Shown here: in pieces, positions 36,463 to 44,414 of the stretch | Layout of the letters: every line of letters starts with the position of its first letter | Position numbering within the stretch: position 1 is the first letter of the stretch | Source: Acinetobacter larvae | Lineage (GTDB): Bacteria; Pseudomonadota; Gammaproteobacteria; Pseudomonadales; Moraxellaceae | Assembly (NCBI RefSeq): GCF_001704115.1 | Contig: NZ_CP016895.1 | Coordinates: 3,410,001-3,474,000 of the forward strand | Length of the DNA: 64,000 nt | Reading direction: 5' to 3' | Program-made: the position numbers and the translations under genes | Notes under the pieces: model-generated | What the model was told of the DNA's origin: nothing | Seen by the model: the letters and a program-made list of their open reading frames with translations, nothing else | The model's database searches: none

Positions 36463-37575
36463 ATGAAAAATAAATCTTATACACTGTCTATCTTAGCGTC
36501 TACGATCTGTCTAGGTCTGTTCCCGCTGGTCAGTTTTGCGCAAAGTTCAACGACAGAGGCGACTCAGGATGCCTCCAAAAGCTCAACGGTACAAACTATT
36601 TTGGACTATGTTCCTGAACTCATTGATGCAACACCAACTGTGCTACCACCAGAATCCAATGCGCCCATTGTTCCCAGACAACAAGATACCCAAGATCGAA
36701 CTTGGGCAGATCAAAAACAAAGTCATGTCAGCATGTGGTTAGACCGTACCGCCAATCATATGGATCAATGGTTTGGAGAACCGGACCCAGATCATCCAGC
36801 CGATGCAACATTAAGGGTGATCATTGACCAATCTTATGACAAACATGATCAGTATGAAGTCAAACCACGGGTACGCGGCAAACTTAAACTCCCCACTTTG
36901 CAACGTAAATTAAGCTTAGTTTTTGGTGATGACTCCCTCGATAACGAGTTGGAAAGTAACGTTGCCATTCATAATGAAAATCCAGCATTTCAAGCAGATA
37001 AGTCTTTTGACCGGCGACGTGTTCGTGAAGACAACGCCTCTATTGCCTTACGCTGGTCGGAATTTTCAAAACGCCTACCATTCGATCTTGATGCCGATTT
37101 AGGTCTACGCTCTGGCGATGACCTCTATGTCCGTTTAAAAGCCAAACGAGACTGGCAAATGGCAAATGACTTTAATTTCCATGCCGAGCAAATTTATCGT
37201 TATGGTTCCAAAAGTGAAAATTACCTAAGAAGCAACCTAGAACTGAGCTATACACCGCCCCAACAAGCCTTGGTCTCCAACCAACTGAGCTTTACCTATG
37301 CCGATAAACAAGATGATGACCTAAATTGGGATAATCATCTATTTAGACAACATCAGTTTTTTGACAATAATCGCTTTAGTTATGGTATGTATACAGGGGG
37401 TTTTTATAATAATAACGACTTACGTTTAAACTCATGGGGGCCCTTTGTTTCATGGCGCCAACCCATTTGGCGTGAATGGATTTTTCTTCAAGGTGATCTA
37501 CGCTATGCCAATGAACATCGTGAACACCGTTCACATTACCTCAGTAGCGCATTACGCCTAGAGGCATTATTTTAA
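36463..37575 (+). CDS. Hypothetical outer-membrane beta-barrel protein
   Basis: Function not recognised. The 370-residue product has a clean signal peptide (about residues 1-26, ending VSFA before QSS) and a low-complexity Ser/Thr-rich start. From about residue 125 alternating hydrophobic/polar strands are compatible with an outer-membrane barrel (LRVIIDQSYDKHDQYEVKPR, FNFHAEQIYRYGSKSENYL, RFSYGMYTGGFYNNNDLRLN). The last residue is Phe in LRLEALF, the typical C-terminal signature for BAM insertion. There is no Shine-Dalgarno match of note. Stands alone, followed by a 10-bp perfect hairpin. It borders the accessory block. Confidence 0.75.
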   Translation: MKNKSYTLSILASTICLGLFPLVSFAQSSTTEATQDASKSSTVQTILDYVPELIDATPTVLPPESNAPIVPRQQDTQDRTWADQKQSHVSMWLDRTANHMDQWFGEPDPDHPADATLRVIIDQSYDKHDQYEVKPRVRGKLKLPTLQRKLSLVFGDDSLDNELESNVAIHNENPAFQADKSFDRRRVREDNASIALRWSEFSKRLPFDLDADLGLRSGDDLYVRLKAKRDWQMANDFNFHAEQIYRYGSKSENYLRSNLELSYTPPQQALVSNQLSFTYADKQDDDLNWDNHLFRQHQFFDNNRFSYGMYTGGFYNNNDLRLNSWGPFVSWRQPIWREWIFLQGDLRYANEHREHRSHYLSSALRLEALF

Positions 37576-37619
37576 TTGCTTAGATCTGATGATTAGAACA
37601 GAGAATAGCGAAACAACTC

Positions 37620-37654
37620 AGTCTGTACCTGATATTCTGTATATGGTACAGACT
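37620..37654 (+). terminator. Perfect hairpin after the outer-membrane gene
   Basis: AGTCTGTACC (37620-37629) and GGTACAGACT (37645-37654), a 10-bp perfect stem, 45 bases past the stop. No T run, so terminator activity is only likely. Confidence 0.6.
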
Positions 37655-37750
37655 TAGGCTAGATTATAAAAACCCAAGATAGGCTAAGACTATTTTGATT
37701 AAAGATGTCGAGGATGATCTTAAACTCTATTTTTTTCAAAATAGATCATT

Positions 37751-38367
37751 AGGGTGTGTTGACATTTACAGTCGATAAATTGATCTAAAGAGGCAACCAA
37801 ATATAGATACAAGCTAAGGCAACAGCACTTTGATAATTACGCTTTAGCTTGTCATCTCGTGTAGCAACTCCTCTGAACTGTTTCAATCTGCAGAATGTAT
37901 TCTCAGCTAAGTGCTTGATTTTATACATATACCAGTCCATATAATCATTACTAGATTTTGTGTTGGATTTTTTAGGAATGTTCGCTTTTGTTTTAGTCGC
38001 TTCAATTTGATTTCTCAGACTTTCAGAGTCATAACCTTTATCAGCACATAATATTTCTGATTCAGTCAAATCCAGTTTTGATACTAGGGCTGGGGCAATT
38101 TTTATGTCATGAGATGTCTCGTCAGAAATAATAAAGTCTATTGGATTACCATTAGAATCAGTTGCTAAATGTATTTTAGAGCTATTACCACCGATACTTT
38201 TAGAAATATCTTGATGCTTAATTCCTGCTGAATGTTGATGTGCTCTGACGTGACTGCCATCAATAAAAATCCATTCTTTGTCAGCATGTTTACTAAATAA
38301 CTTAAATACATTCATAAGCTTATTATTTTTAGACCAACGATTATATTTTTTAAAGATTGAATTATGA
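37751..38367 (-). mobile_element. IS5-family element, truncated copy (lacks the transposase N-terminal end)
   Basis: The first 617 bases match the complete copy at 42384-43244, beginning with the same terminal repeat AGGGTGTGTTGACATTTACA. The match stops abruptly at 38367, inside the transposase gene, where unrelated DNA (CCCTAGCCAAAATAATGGAC) begins. The other terminal repeat is missing, so the element cannot move alone. It marks the left edge of the accessory region. Confidence 0.88.
37785..38367 (-). pseudogene. IS5-family transposase, 5'-truncated
   Basis: The frame encodes the catalytic part of the IS5-type DDE transposase: DKEWIFIDGSHVRAHQHSA (first Asp), ILCADKGYDSESLRNQIEA (second Asp) and LAENTFCRLKQFRGVATR (Glu region), ending IYIWLPL. 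Compared with the complete 248-residue copy at 42420-43166, about 55 N-terminal residues are missing because the element is cut at 38367, and a few residues differ (for example H-S-A-G for H-S-A-E). A restart Met (38315) would give a protein without the N-terminal domain. Almost certainly inactive. Confidence 0.85.
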
Positions 38368-38581
38368 CCCTAGCCAAAATAATGGACAATCAATACGCCC
38401 ACGGCTTTTAAGCACCTTGTTGTGTTCAGACAAATTCAATGTTTTATAACAAGGTTTAGGAGTATCTTTCATCTCAGTAATATTGGGGCTTTAAGCATTT
38501 ATGCAAAAAATCCACTTTATTTCGTAGTTTAATTATATTAGAGCACTACAAATGATCTGAAATTTTACTAGACTAAGCATA
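38366..38581. other. Unassigned junction DNA, possible end of another IS
   Basis: The sequence TGACCCTAGCCAAAATAATGGACA beginning at 38365-38366 looks like the terminal repeat of an IS3-type element that inserted in the IS5 copy and was later deleted. This is a resemblance from memory only. The following 190 bases contain a CCTTGTT/AACAAGG inverted pair and no gene. Confidence 0.3.
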
Positions 38582-39079
38582 TCATTTATTGTTGCCTGTA
38601 TAACGTCTAAACATTTCATTGATACCATATACAATATCGTTATTTTCATCACTCAAATTTAGCGATTTTGCTATTCTCTGCATATCGAAAATATCTTTTG
38701 GGGACATTTTTCTCAAAAAAATATCTAGAGCAACTAACTTCAATTTTTCTTCATAATTATATTTATAACTTTCAACAATGATTTGCTTTAGATTATCTAA
38801 TTGCTCTTTACCTATTTTATCAAAATCATTATAAATATGAAATAAGAACCAAAATGTACCCTTACTTTTTAATAAATCCTTATCAGATAATATTTCCATA
38901 TAAAGTAAAAATATTTCAACAGGAAAATTCTCTTCGCCTAACATCGAATACTCTAACTCAAAAGCTACTTTTCTAAAAAATTTTCCATTCCCTTTACTAT
39001 TTTTACGAGAAAAAATTATTTCTTTAATCTCATCAATATCACGAGAATAGATTATTTCTTTAATTTCCTCGAAATTCAT
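38582..39079 (-). CDS. Hypothetical protein, possible orphan immunity protein
   Basis: Not recognised. The 165-residue product is acidic/Lys-rich and mostly helical, without signal peptide or membrane segment (MNFEEIKEIIYSRDIDEIKE, EILSDKDLLKSKGTFWFLFH, KLVALDIFLRKMSPKDIFDM). I chose the ATG at 39079 because AAGGTG lies six bases upstream; an in-frame GTG at 39088 sits inside that site. Very AT-rich, unlike the chromosomal genes. It lies in the series of small genes downstream of rhs on the same strand, separated only by an inserted IS, so an immunity role is plausible from context. The repeated EIKEII at the start is notable. Confidence 0.6.
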   Translation of the reverse strand: MNFEEIKEIIYSRDIDEIKEIIFSRKNSKGNGKFFRKVAFELEYSMLGEENFPVEIFLLYMEILSDKDLLKSKGTFWFLFHIYNDFDKIGKEQLDNLKQIIVESYKYNYEEKLKLVALDIFLRKMSPKDIFDMQRIAKSLNLSDENNDIVYGINEMFRRYTGNNK

Positions 39080-39328
39080 TGTAATCACCTTACCTATAAA
39101 AATTAAAACCTAACTAAATAGACTTCCTTCATAAATTAAAAAATACACAGCTGTTTGATTACCAACTATACAGCTAAAAATCTAATTCTTAGCGATAATA
39201 TCTCAATGAGATATAAAGACGTTAAAAAGTTACCTGATGATAAGTTTCGCAGACTTACAGGCACTCTCACTGTCAGGATAGTTGTCACCCCCTCTGAAAC
39301 TAAATTTATGAGGGTAAAGGAGTGACAA

Positions 39329-39811
39329 ATGAAACATATTTCATCTGAACGAAAAACGAGTGTCTTAGCTAAATTATTACCACCTTACAATATGACTGTA
39401 GCAGCTGTTGCTCAAATGGAAGGTATTTCTGAATCAACCCTTTATAATTGGCGACAACAAGCTAAAGCCAAAGGAATTCCTGTGCCAGGTACGAATATTA
39501 CAACTGAACAATGGCCTGTCGAGGCTCGATTTGCTGTGATCGTTGAAACTGCAACCATGAGTGAAGCTGAAATTGCTGAATACTGTCGTAAAAAAGGACT
39601 TTATCCTTCTCAACTCATCGAATGGAAAAGTAATTTCTTAGACATACCTGAAAAAGTCAGTAAAAATGAGCTTAAAAAAGTGAAAAGTGAAAATGCAAAA
39701 TTAAAAAGAGAACTGATTCGTAAAGAAAAAGCACTAGCTGAGGCGGCAGCGATTCTGGTTCTTCGAAAAAAGCTCAACGATTATTACGGGGAAGTCGACG
39801 AGGACAATTAA
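39329..39811 (+). CDS. IS3-type transposase OrfA (copy 1)
   Basis: The 160-residue OrfA has an N-terminal helix-turn-helix (MTVAAVAQMEGISESTLYNW), a second HTH-like part (MSEAEIAEYCRKKGLYPSQL) and a C-terminal leucine-zipper-like coiled coil (KKVKSENAKLKRELIRKEKA). It binds the element ends. Near its end, A-AAA-AAG at 39766-39772 is a canonical -1 slippery site: after slipping, the frame is open through to OrfB, so an OrfAB fusion transposase is expected. The product is identical to copy 2 (45954-46436), so both copies are recent. Confidence 0.9.
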   Translation: MKHISSERKTSVLAKLLPPYNMTVAAVAQMEGISESTLYNWRQQAKAKGIPVPGTNITTEQWPVEARFAVIVETATMSEAEIAEYCRKKGLYPSQLIEWKSNFLDIPEKVSKNELKKVKSENAKLKRELIRKEKALAEAAAILVLRKKLNDYYGEVDEDN

Positions 39812-40842
39812 CGAGTATTGATCATCGCCAGCTAATTATTTTATGGATTGGTGAAGCAGTAACAGCAGGTGCGCGCTTAAAAATAGCCCTTAAAGAGGTT
39901 AATTTAAGTTTACGGACTTGGCGTAGATGGCAGAAATCGAGTGAAGATCGTAGAACGACTGTTATCCGCCCAACACCAGTCAACCGATTGAGTATTGAAG
40001 AAGAACAACAGATATTAGAGATCTGTCATCAGCCTCGATATGCTGAGCTTCCACCTTCTCAAATTGTTCCAAGGCTTGCAGATCAAGGCATTTACATCGC
40101 CAGTGAGTCTACATTTTATAGAGTGCTTCGACGCCATGGGGAGATTCATCACCGAGGACGACAGCACAAACCAAGGAACATAAAACCACCGACAACTTTC
40201 AAAGCCCACACCTCATGTCAGGTGTGGAGTTGGGATATTACTTGGCTCCCCTCAAAGGTCCGTGGTCGTTGGTATTACTTGTATCTGATTGAAGATATAT
40301 TTAGTCGCAAGATTACTGGAGCTGAAGTACATGAAGTTGAGAGTGGTGAGCTTGCGGCTGAACTCGTTCATCGTACGGTACTGCGTGAGCAATGCTATCG
40401 CCAACCATTAATACTGCATGCAGATAATGGGGCTGCAATGAAATCTCAAACTTTACAGGTGAAGTTAACGGATTTAAATATCTCGCCTTCACACAGTAGA
40501 CCGCGGGTGAGTAATGACAATGCCTATGTTGAGTCATTATTTAAGACCTTGAAATACGTACCTTATTGGCCATCGTCAGGCTTTGAAAGTTTAGATCAAG
40601 CCCGAGTTTGGGTTGACGGTTTTATTCACTGGTATAACGAAGAACATCGTCATAGTGGTATTAGTTATGTTACGCCATCACAACGGCATAAAGGTGAGGA
40701 TATTGGGTTATTAGCGCAACGGTCTGAAGTATATCGTATAGCGCGAGAAGCAAAACCAGAACGCTGGTCAAAGCAGATTAGAAACTGGCACAGAAAAGAT
40801 GTTGTTATGCTTAATCCTGAGCGATTAAAAATAGCGGCTTAA
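39773..40842 (+). CDS. IS3-type transposase OrfB part (DDE integrase), read by -1 frameshift (copy 1)
   Basis: The rve-type DDE catalytic region. The frame is open from the slippery site (39766-39772) and contains RRGQLTSIDHRQLIILWIGE, WRRWQKSSEDRRTT, an HTH_21-like segment (PRYAELPPSQIVPRLADQGI), then the catalytic core VWSWDITWLPSKVRGRWYYL (first Asp), ILHADNGAAMKSQTLQ (second Asp) and SNDNAYVESLFKTLKY (Glu), ending HRHSGISYVTPSQRH. A separate start at TTG 39988 is possible. All catalytic residues are present, so the transposase looks functional. Identical to copy 2. Confidence 0.9.
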
Positions 40843-41748
40843 AATCAACAAAGGGTGACAACTACCTTGACATTTACCGGGCATTAGTTGGTCCACATTT
40901 AATTTAATGATGGATGAATTAAGAGTTCAATTACCAGTCAATACTGGCAAGGGTCGCCCTCCAAAATTGCCCTTAGAAGACCGTCTTCTCTTGTGTTTAG
41001 AGTATTGGCGGGAATATAGAACGCTATTCCATGTCGGCATGAATTATGGTGTTTCAGAAACCAGTGCACTCCGAACCACCCGTAAGATTGAAGATATTCT
41101 GATTAAATCAGGGAAATTTAGTCTACCCAAACAAATGCCTGATCGAGAAGAAGCTAATTGGGATGTTGTTGTCGTTGACGCAACAGAGATTTTCGTGCAA
41201 CGTCCAAAAAAAACAGAAAAAATGGTATAGCGGCAAAAAGAAACGTCACACGATTAAATTTCAAGTTTCAATGCACTATATGACCGGTAAAATACTGAGT
41301 GTTTGTTGCGATAAAGGTAGAGTTCATGATTTTAAGATATTTAATAAAAGTATTAAATATCTTAAATTTAAACCATTTTTTATAGTTGACAAGGGCTATT
41401 TAGGTATAGAAAAACTTGGATTTGGTTGCTTGGTTCCTTTTAAGGCTAAAAGAGGGTGTGCTCTAGATAAGCAGCTGAAAAAATTCAATAAAGAAATCAG
41501 CCGTAGACGAATTGGTATTGAGCATGTTTTTGGAAGAATGAAAATCTTTAAAATCTTATCCTGTGTGTACAGAAATCGGCGAAAAAGAATAAATTTAAGA
41601 TTCAATTTATTAGCAGGTATATATAACCTTGAGTGGGCGGGAGATCAAAAAGATGGCTGTTTAAAAAATGATTAATGAAGGAAGTCTAATGTATACTTTC
41701 AGTCACCAAAAGATAAATGAGCAATTATTTAAAAACATAAATGAATGT

Positions 41749-41973
41749 TTATTGCTCAGTTTGGAAATCAAAAAACTTTAACCAAAGTTTTTCTTGTCTG
41801 TCATGCAATTTCCTTAGAACCTTACAACTATTCTCAAGTATTGATTTGTTTTCTGCATAGCTTATTCTTACTGGTAACTCGCATTTATTCTCTGCATTTT
41901 CAAACCACCTCCCATGATTTTCTTTGCCATGGAAGATTACTTTCTCTACAATTAAATTATGAGAGTATTTCAT
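41749..41973 (-). CDS. Small hypothetical protein, candidate immunity gene of an orphan Rhs tip
   Basis: Not recognised. A 74-residue basic/acidic protein without signal or membrane segment (MKYSHNLIVEKVIFHGKENH, CKVLRKLHDRQEKLWLKFFD). AGGA stands about seven bases upstream of the ATG. It begins 16 bases after the stop of the interrupted Rhs tip (41990-42383) on the same strand, the normal place of an immunity gene. It is short for an immunity protein and could be a remnant. Downstream lies an IS5-family insertion. Confidence 0.55.
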   Translation of the reverse strand: MKYSHNLIVEKVIFHGKENHGRWFENAENKCELPVRISYAENKSILENSCKVLRKLHDRQEKLWLKFFDFQTEQ

Positions 41974-41989
41974 TCTATTTCCTATTATA

Positions 41990-42383
41990 TCAAGGAGTAG
42001 CTAGATTTATAGGAATCGTTGGCCAAAGCGGTGGTGCTAATGATGGTAGCATTCTCACTATACGATAACCTATATACACTAAACCTCCCGCTGCAACAAC
42101 TTTACCAACTTTAGAAGATGTAGCACTAAGTTCAATGGTCTTCAACTCCACAGGTTTTGTACTTCCAACAGCAGAACATCCTGTATCACATTTATCGTCA
42201 AAACATTCATTATCATATCTATCTTCCCAATCTCGTAAATTTGAATCAGTACTATTAATCAGAGTTCTATGCCCTCTTATAGTTTGAGATAGCTTTTCAC
42301 CTGGACCAATACGCTCTGGTAAATTCAATCTATTCTCTAACAAATCTGGGTATCTTTTGTTATATAGTTCATTTTTTAGATTA
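41990..42383 (-). pseudogene. Orphan Rhs toxin tip, C-terminal part, cut off by an IS5-family insertion
   Basis: From the IS junction the frame reads NNLKNELYNKRYPDLLENRL, PERIGPGEKLSQTIRGHRTL, a Cys-rich stretch (YDNECFDDKCDTGCSAVG), and a hydrophobic C-terminus (VVAAGGLVYIGYRIVRMLPS then LAPPLWPTIPINLATP). On the other side of the IS (43245 upward) the same strand carries an Rhs core remnant followed by LQRQFKLPKSSKHCQDLQSK, which joins naturally to this piece. So this was an Rhs C-terminal toxin of about 150 residues. A start inside the IS (ATG at 42400) is fortuitous. The toxin family is not recognised. A possible immunity gene follows. Confidence 0.75.
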
Positions 42384-43244
42384 TTAGGGTGTGTTGACAT
42401 TTACAGTCGATAAATTGATCTAAAGAGGCAACCAAATATAGATACAAGCTAAGGCAACAGCACTTTGATAATTACGCTTTAGCTTGTCATATCGTGTAGC
42501 AACTCCTCTGAACTGTTTCAATCTGCAGAATGTATTCTCAACTAAGTGCCTGATTTTATACATATACCAGTCCATATAATCATTACTGGATTTTGTGTTG
42601 GATTTTTTAGGAATGTTCGCTTTTGTTTTAGTCGCTTCAATTTGATTTCTCAGACTTTCAGAGTCATAACCTTTATCAGCACATAGTATTTCTGATTCAG
42701 TCAAATCCAGTTTTGATACTAGGGCTGGGGCAATTTTTATGTCATGAGATGTCCTGTCAGAAATAATAAAGTCTATTGGATTACCATTAGAATCAGTTGC
42801 TAAATGTATTTTAGAGCTATTACCACCGATACTTTTAGAAATATCTTGATGCTTAATTTCTGCTGAATGTTGATGTGCTCTGACGTGACTGCCATCAATA
42901 AAAATCCATTCTTTGTCAGCATGTTTACTAAATAACTTAAATATATTCATAAGCTTATCATTTTTAGACCAACGATTATATTTTTTAAAGATTGAATTAT
43001 GATTACCAAATTCTTTAGGTAAATCTCTCCAAGGACATCCCGTTCTAATACGAAATAAGATGGCTTCAATAAAATTTCGTAAATTTAATTTGAGATAAAT
43101 ATTAAAATGTCTGAAAATAGATTTTAACTTAGACCAGTGTTGATCATTTAACATTGTACGAGGCATAGCGAGTGTAAAATTAGGTTTGGCGATTTGATTT
43201 TACTACCTCGCTATTTTTTTAGGCAACAAATGTCAACAGACCCT
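42384..43244 (-). mobile_element. IS5-family element, complete copy (861 bp)
   Basis: Ends AGGGTGTGTTGACATTTACA (42384-42403) and, on the other side, TGTCAACAGACCCT (43231-43244), an imperfect inverted repeat. The target duplication is unclear; AT is possible if the ends are taken one base longer. It carries one transposase gene and splits the orphan Rhs tip. The truncated copy at 37751-38367 is the same element in the same orientation. Confidence 0.88.
42420..43166 (-). CDS. IS5-family transposase
   Basis: A 248-residue DDE transposase. The N-terminal DUF4096-like domain reads MPRTMLNDQHWSKLKSIFRH and AILFRIRTGCPWRDLPKEFG. The catalytic domain has DKEWIFIDGSHVRAHQHSAE (Asp), HLATDSNGNPIDFIISD, ILCADKGYDSESLRNQIEA (Asp) and LVENTFCRLKQFRGVATRYD (Glu), ending IYIWLPL. 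Single unbroken frame, all catalytic residues visible, so it is probably active. Confidence 0.92.
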   Translation of the reverse strand: MPRTMLNDQHWSKLKSIFRHFNIYLKLNLRNFIEAILFRIRTGCPWRDLPKEFGNHNSIFKKYNRWSKNDKLMNIFKLFSKHADKEWIFIDGSHVRAHQHSAEIKHQDISKSIGGNSSKIHLATDSNGNPIDFIISDRTSHDIKIAPALVSKLDLTESEILCADKGYDSESLRNQIEATKTKANIPKKSNTKSSNDYMDWYMYKIRHLVENTFCRLKQFRGVATRYDKLKRNYQSAVALACIYIWLPL

Positions 43245-43540
43245 AATCTTACTTTGTAAATCTTGGCAATGTTTACTTGACTTTGGAAGTTTAAATTGTC
43301 TTTGCAATCCAAGCATTTGGATCACTGACATAGGCTGAATTATTGAAGCCACCATCTAATCCAATCGGGTCTTTCCCAATATAACGGGAACTGTGCAGTT
43401 CATAATAGCGGTAGCGATTATAATGTAATCCTGTTTCCACATCATAATATTAAACTTGGAAACGAATATTGGTTTGCTCTAATAGATTATTGAACTAGTA
43501 GATTATCATAATGCTTTTAAATCGGTCACACCTTATATTT
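43245..43540 (-). pseudogene. Degraded Rhs core C-terminal fragment leading into the orphan tip
   Basis: On the minus strand this matches the end of the Rhs core of the full gene: YDVETGLHYNRYRYYE, SRYIGKDPIGLDGGFNNSAY, then SDPNAW. It carries several lesions: TAA in place of the Gln-Tyr codons before YYDVETG, a 16-base duplication around 43480-43500, and loss of the expected D-P-L-G-L after NAWI. The last could be a deletion between two GGATT repeats that shifts the frame. After that shift LQRQFKLPKSSKHCQDLQSK reads on to the IS5 junction. Not translatable as a whole. Confidence 0.8.
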
Positions 43541-43646
43541 AAATCCGCCCACCCTTCTATTATATAAGGTAAAAAGTACCAAATATCAGTAGAAGCATAA
43601 ATTTCACATACAATAAATCCTTTCTAAAATAGTACAGTAAAGAATA

Positions 43647-44090
43647 TTATTTTAATAGCTTACATTCAGGATTACCATAAATATAAGCTATTAATTCTAC
43701 ACCCCAATTTTTATCCAATAAATCATCCTTATGAGCATTTTTATTAGGGAACTTAAAAGAAAGCATATTATTCTTTTTATCACAAAATGCCTCCATATTT
43801 GAAACGACACCAATATAACGCCACCCCAAAGATTTAAGATCATCTTTCTCTTTATTATATGCTTCAATAGACATATTGTTAGAATCTATAATATAATATA
43901 AAAAAGTTGCTACGCTAGTATGCATTTCTTCATTTAATTTAATTTCATACTCATCAAATTGGTTAGTTAAAAATACACTATATTCATTCGAATTTTTTAC
44001 TCTTCCTTTTGGAAGTTCCGGTTTATGGAACATAAAAAATAGTACTAAACCTATAATAACTAAGTGCATTAATAATTTCAATTTTGACAT
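43647..44090 (-). CDS. Hypothetical membrane-anchored protein, candidate immunity protein
   Basis: Not recognised. The 147-residue product has a single N-terminal membrane segment (about residues 4-22, LKLLMHLVIIGLVLFFMF) and a probably periplasmic part (EYSVFLTNQFDEYEIKLNEE, SLGWRYIGVVSNMEAFCDKK, NWGVELIAYIYGNPECKLLK) with two cysteines that may pair. I chose the ATG at 44090, with GAGG five bases upstream. It follows a toxin-like fragment (44136-44410) by about 45 bases on the same strand. An N-in, periplasm-facing immunity protein would fit a toxin that acts in the envelope. Strongly AT-rich. Confidence 0.6.
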   Translation of the reverse strand: MSKLKLLMHLVIIGLVLFFMFHKPELPKGRVKNSNEYSVFLTNQFDEYEIKLNEEMHTSVATFLYYIIDSNNMSIEAYNKEKDDLKSLGWRYIGVVSNMEAFCDKKNNMLSFKFPNKNAHKDDLLDKNWGVELIAYIYGNPECKLLK

Positions 44091-44135
44091 ACAACCTCTA
44101 AATTTAATATAAAAAGCTATAATCACTGTAACAGA

Positions 44136-44414
44136 TTACTTTAACTTCTCCATTGTATGAATATTGTATACAGCTTTTGATCCACTAAAATCAAAGCCTA
44201 AACCAGGTGTTCCCAAACCAATACCAACCGCCTTAAAATCATTGAAATCAGGATCTAACTCCAAACTTCCATCAGGTTTAGTAGTATAAATTATAGGTTT
44301 ATCAACCCCGACAACTACACCATATGCACCATAGCTAACTCCTGTTGAAATTCCGGATAAGACCAAATCAGTTAATTTTGCTCTATTCTTAAGTTTCATT
44401 ATTAAACTAAACAT
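44136..44414 (-). pseudogene. Fragment of an Rhs/polymorphic toxin C-terminus, cut at its 5' side by an IS630-type element
   Basis: A 92-codon frame with SGISTGVSYGAYGVVVGVDK, TTKPDGSLELDPDFNDFKAV and GIGLGTPGLGFDFSGSKAVY, Gly-rich and hydrophobic at first, resembling the last part of a secreted toxin rather than a whole protein. The 5' end coincides with the beginning of the IS630-type sequence at about 44415, and no ribosome site is seen before its first Met. It is followed by a candidate immunity gene. The toxin family is not recognised. Confidence 0.5.

Larger units (their letters stand above)
39264..40879 (+). mobile_element. IS3-type element, copy 1 (1616 bp), inserted in the IS5-family element
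   Basis: Inverted repeats TGTCAGGATAGTTGTCACCC (39271-39290) and its partner GGGTGACAACTACCTTGACA (40853-40872). Both copies of the element in this window also share exactly seven further bases outside each repeat (CTCTCAC and TTTACCG), so the real ends are 39264 and 40879. GGCA is duplicated at 39260-39263 and 40880-40883. It encodes OrfA and OrfB. The second copy is at 44886-46501, inverted. Confidence 0.88.
39206..41675 (+). pseudogene. IS5-family transposase, interrupted by an IS and frameshifted
   Basis: The N-terminal piece (39206-39262) reads MRYKDVKKLPDDKFRRLTG. It resumes at 40883 as ISWSTFNLMMDELRVQLPV and continues GRPPKLPLEDRLLLCLEYW, VVVVDATEIFVQRPKK (first catalytic Asp). At a run of eight A (41206-41213) the frame changes: the continuing part QKKWYSGKKKRHTIKFQV, FFIVDKGYLGIEKLG (second Asp) and RRRIGIEHVFGRMKIFKI (Glu region) lies in the +1 frame, to 41675. 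With seven A the two halves would be in frame, so this is either one inserted A or a slippage site. The nested IS destroys the gene in any case. Confidence 0.82.
39120..41687 (+). mobile_element. IS5-family (IS427-like) element split by an IS3-type insertion
   Basis: Terminal inverted repeats AGACTTCCTTCAT (39120-39132) and ATGAAGGAAGTCT (41675-41687), flanked by the 3-bp direct repeat AAT (39117-39119 and 41688-41690). The element is about 950 bp without the nested 1616-bp element at 39264-40879, which is flanked by a 4-bp duplication GGCA. Removing the insert and one GGCA restores the transposase frame exactly. Confidence 0.88.

Noticed and set aside
41745..42068. 107-codon plus-strand frame
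   Set aside because: Antisense to the small gene and the orphan Rhs tip, which have a ribosome site and a sensible order.
42384..42400. ATG at 42400 as a natural start for the orphan tip
   Set aside because: These codons are the terminal repeat of the IS5-family element; the real N-terminal side lies beyond the IS.
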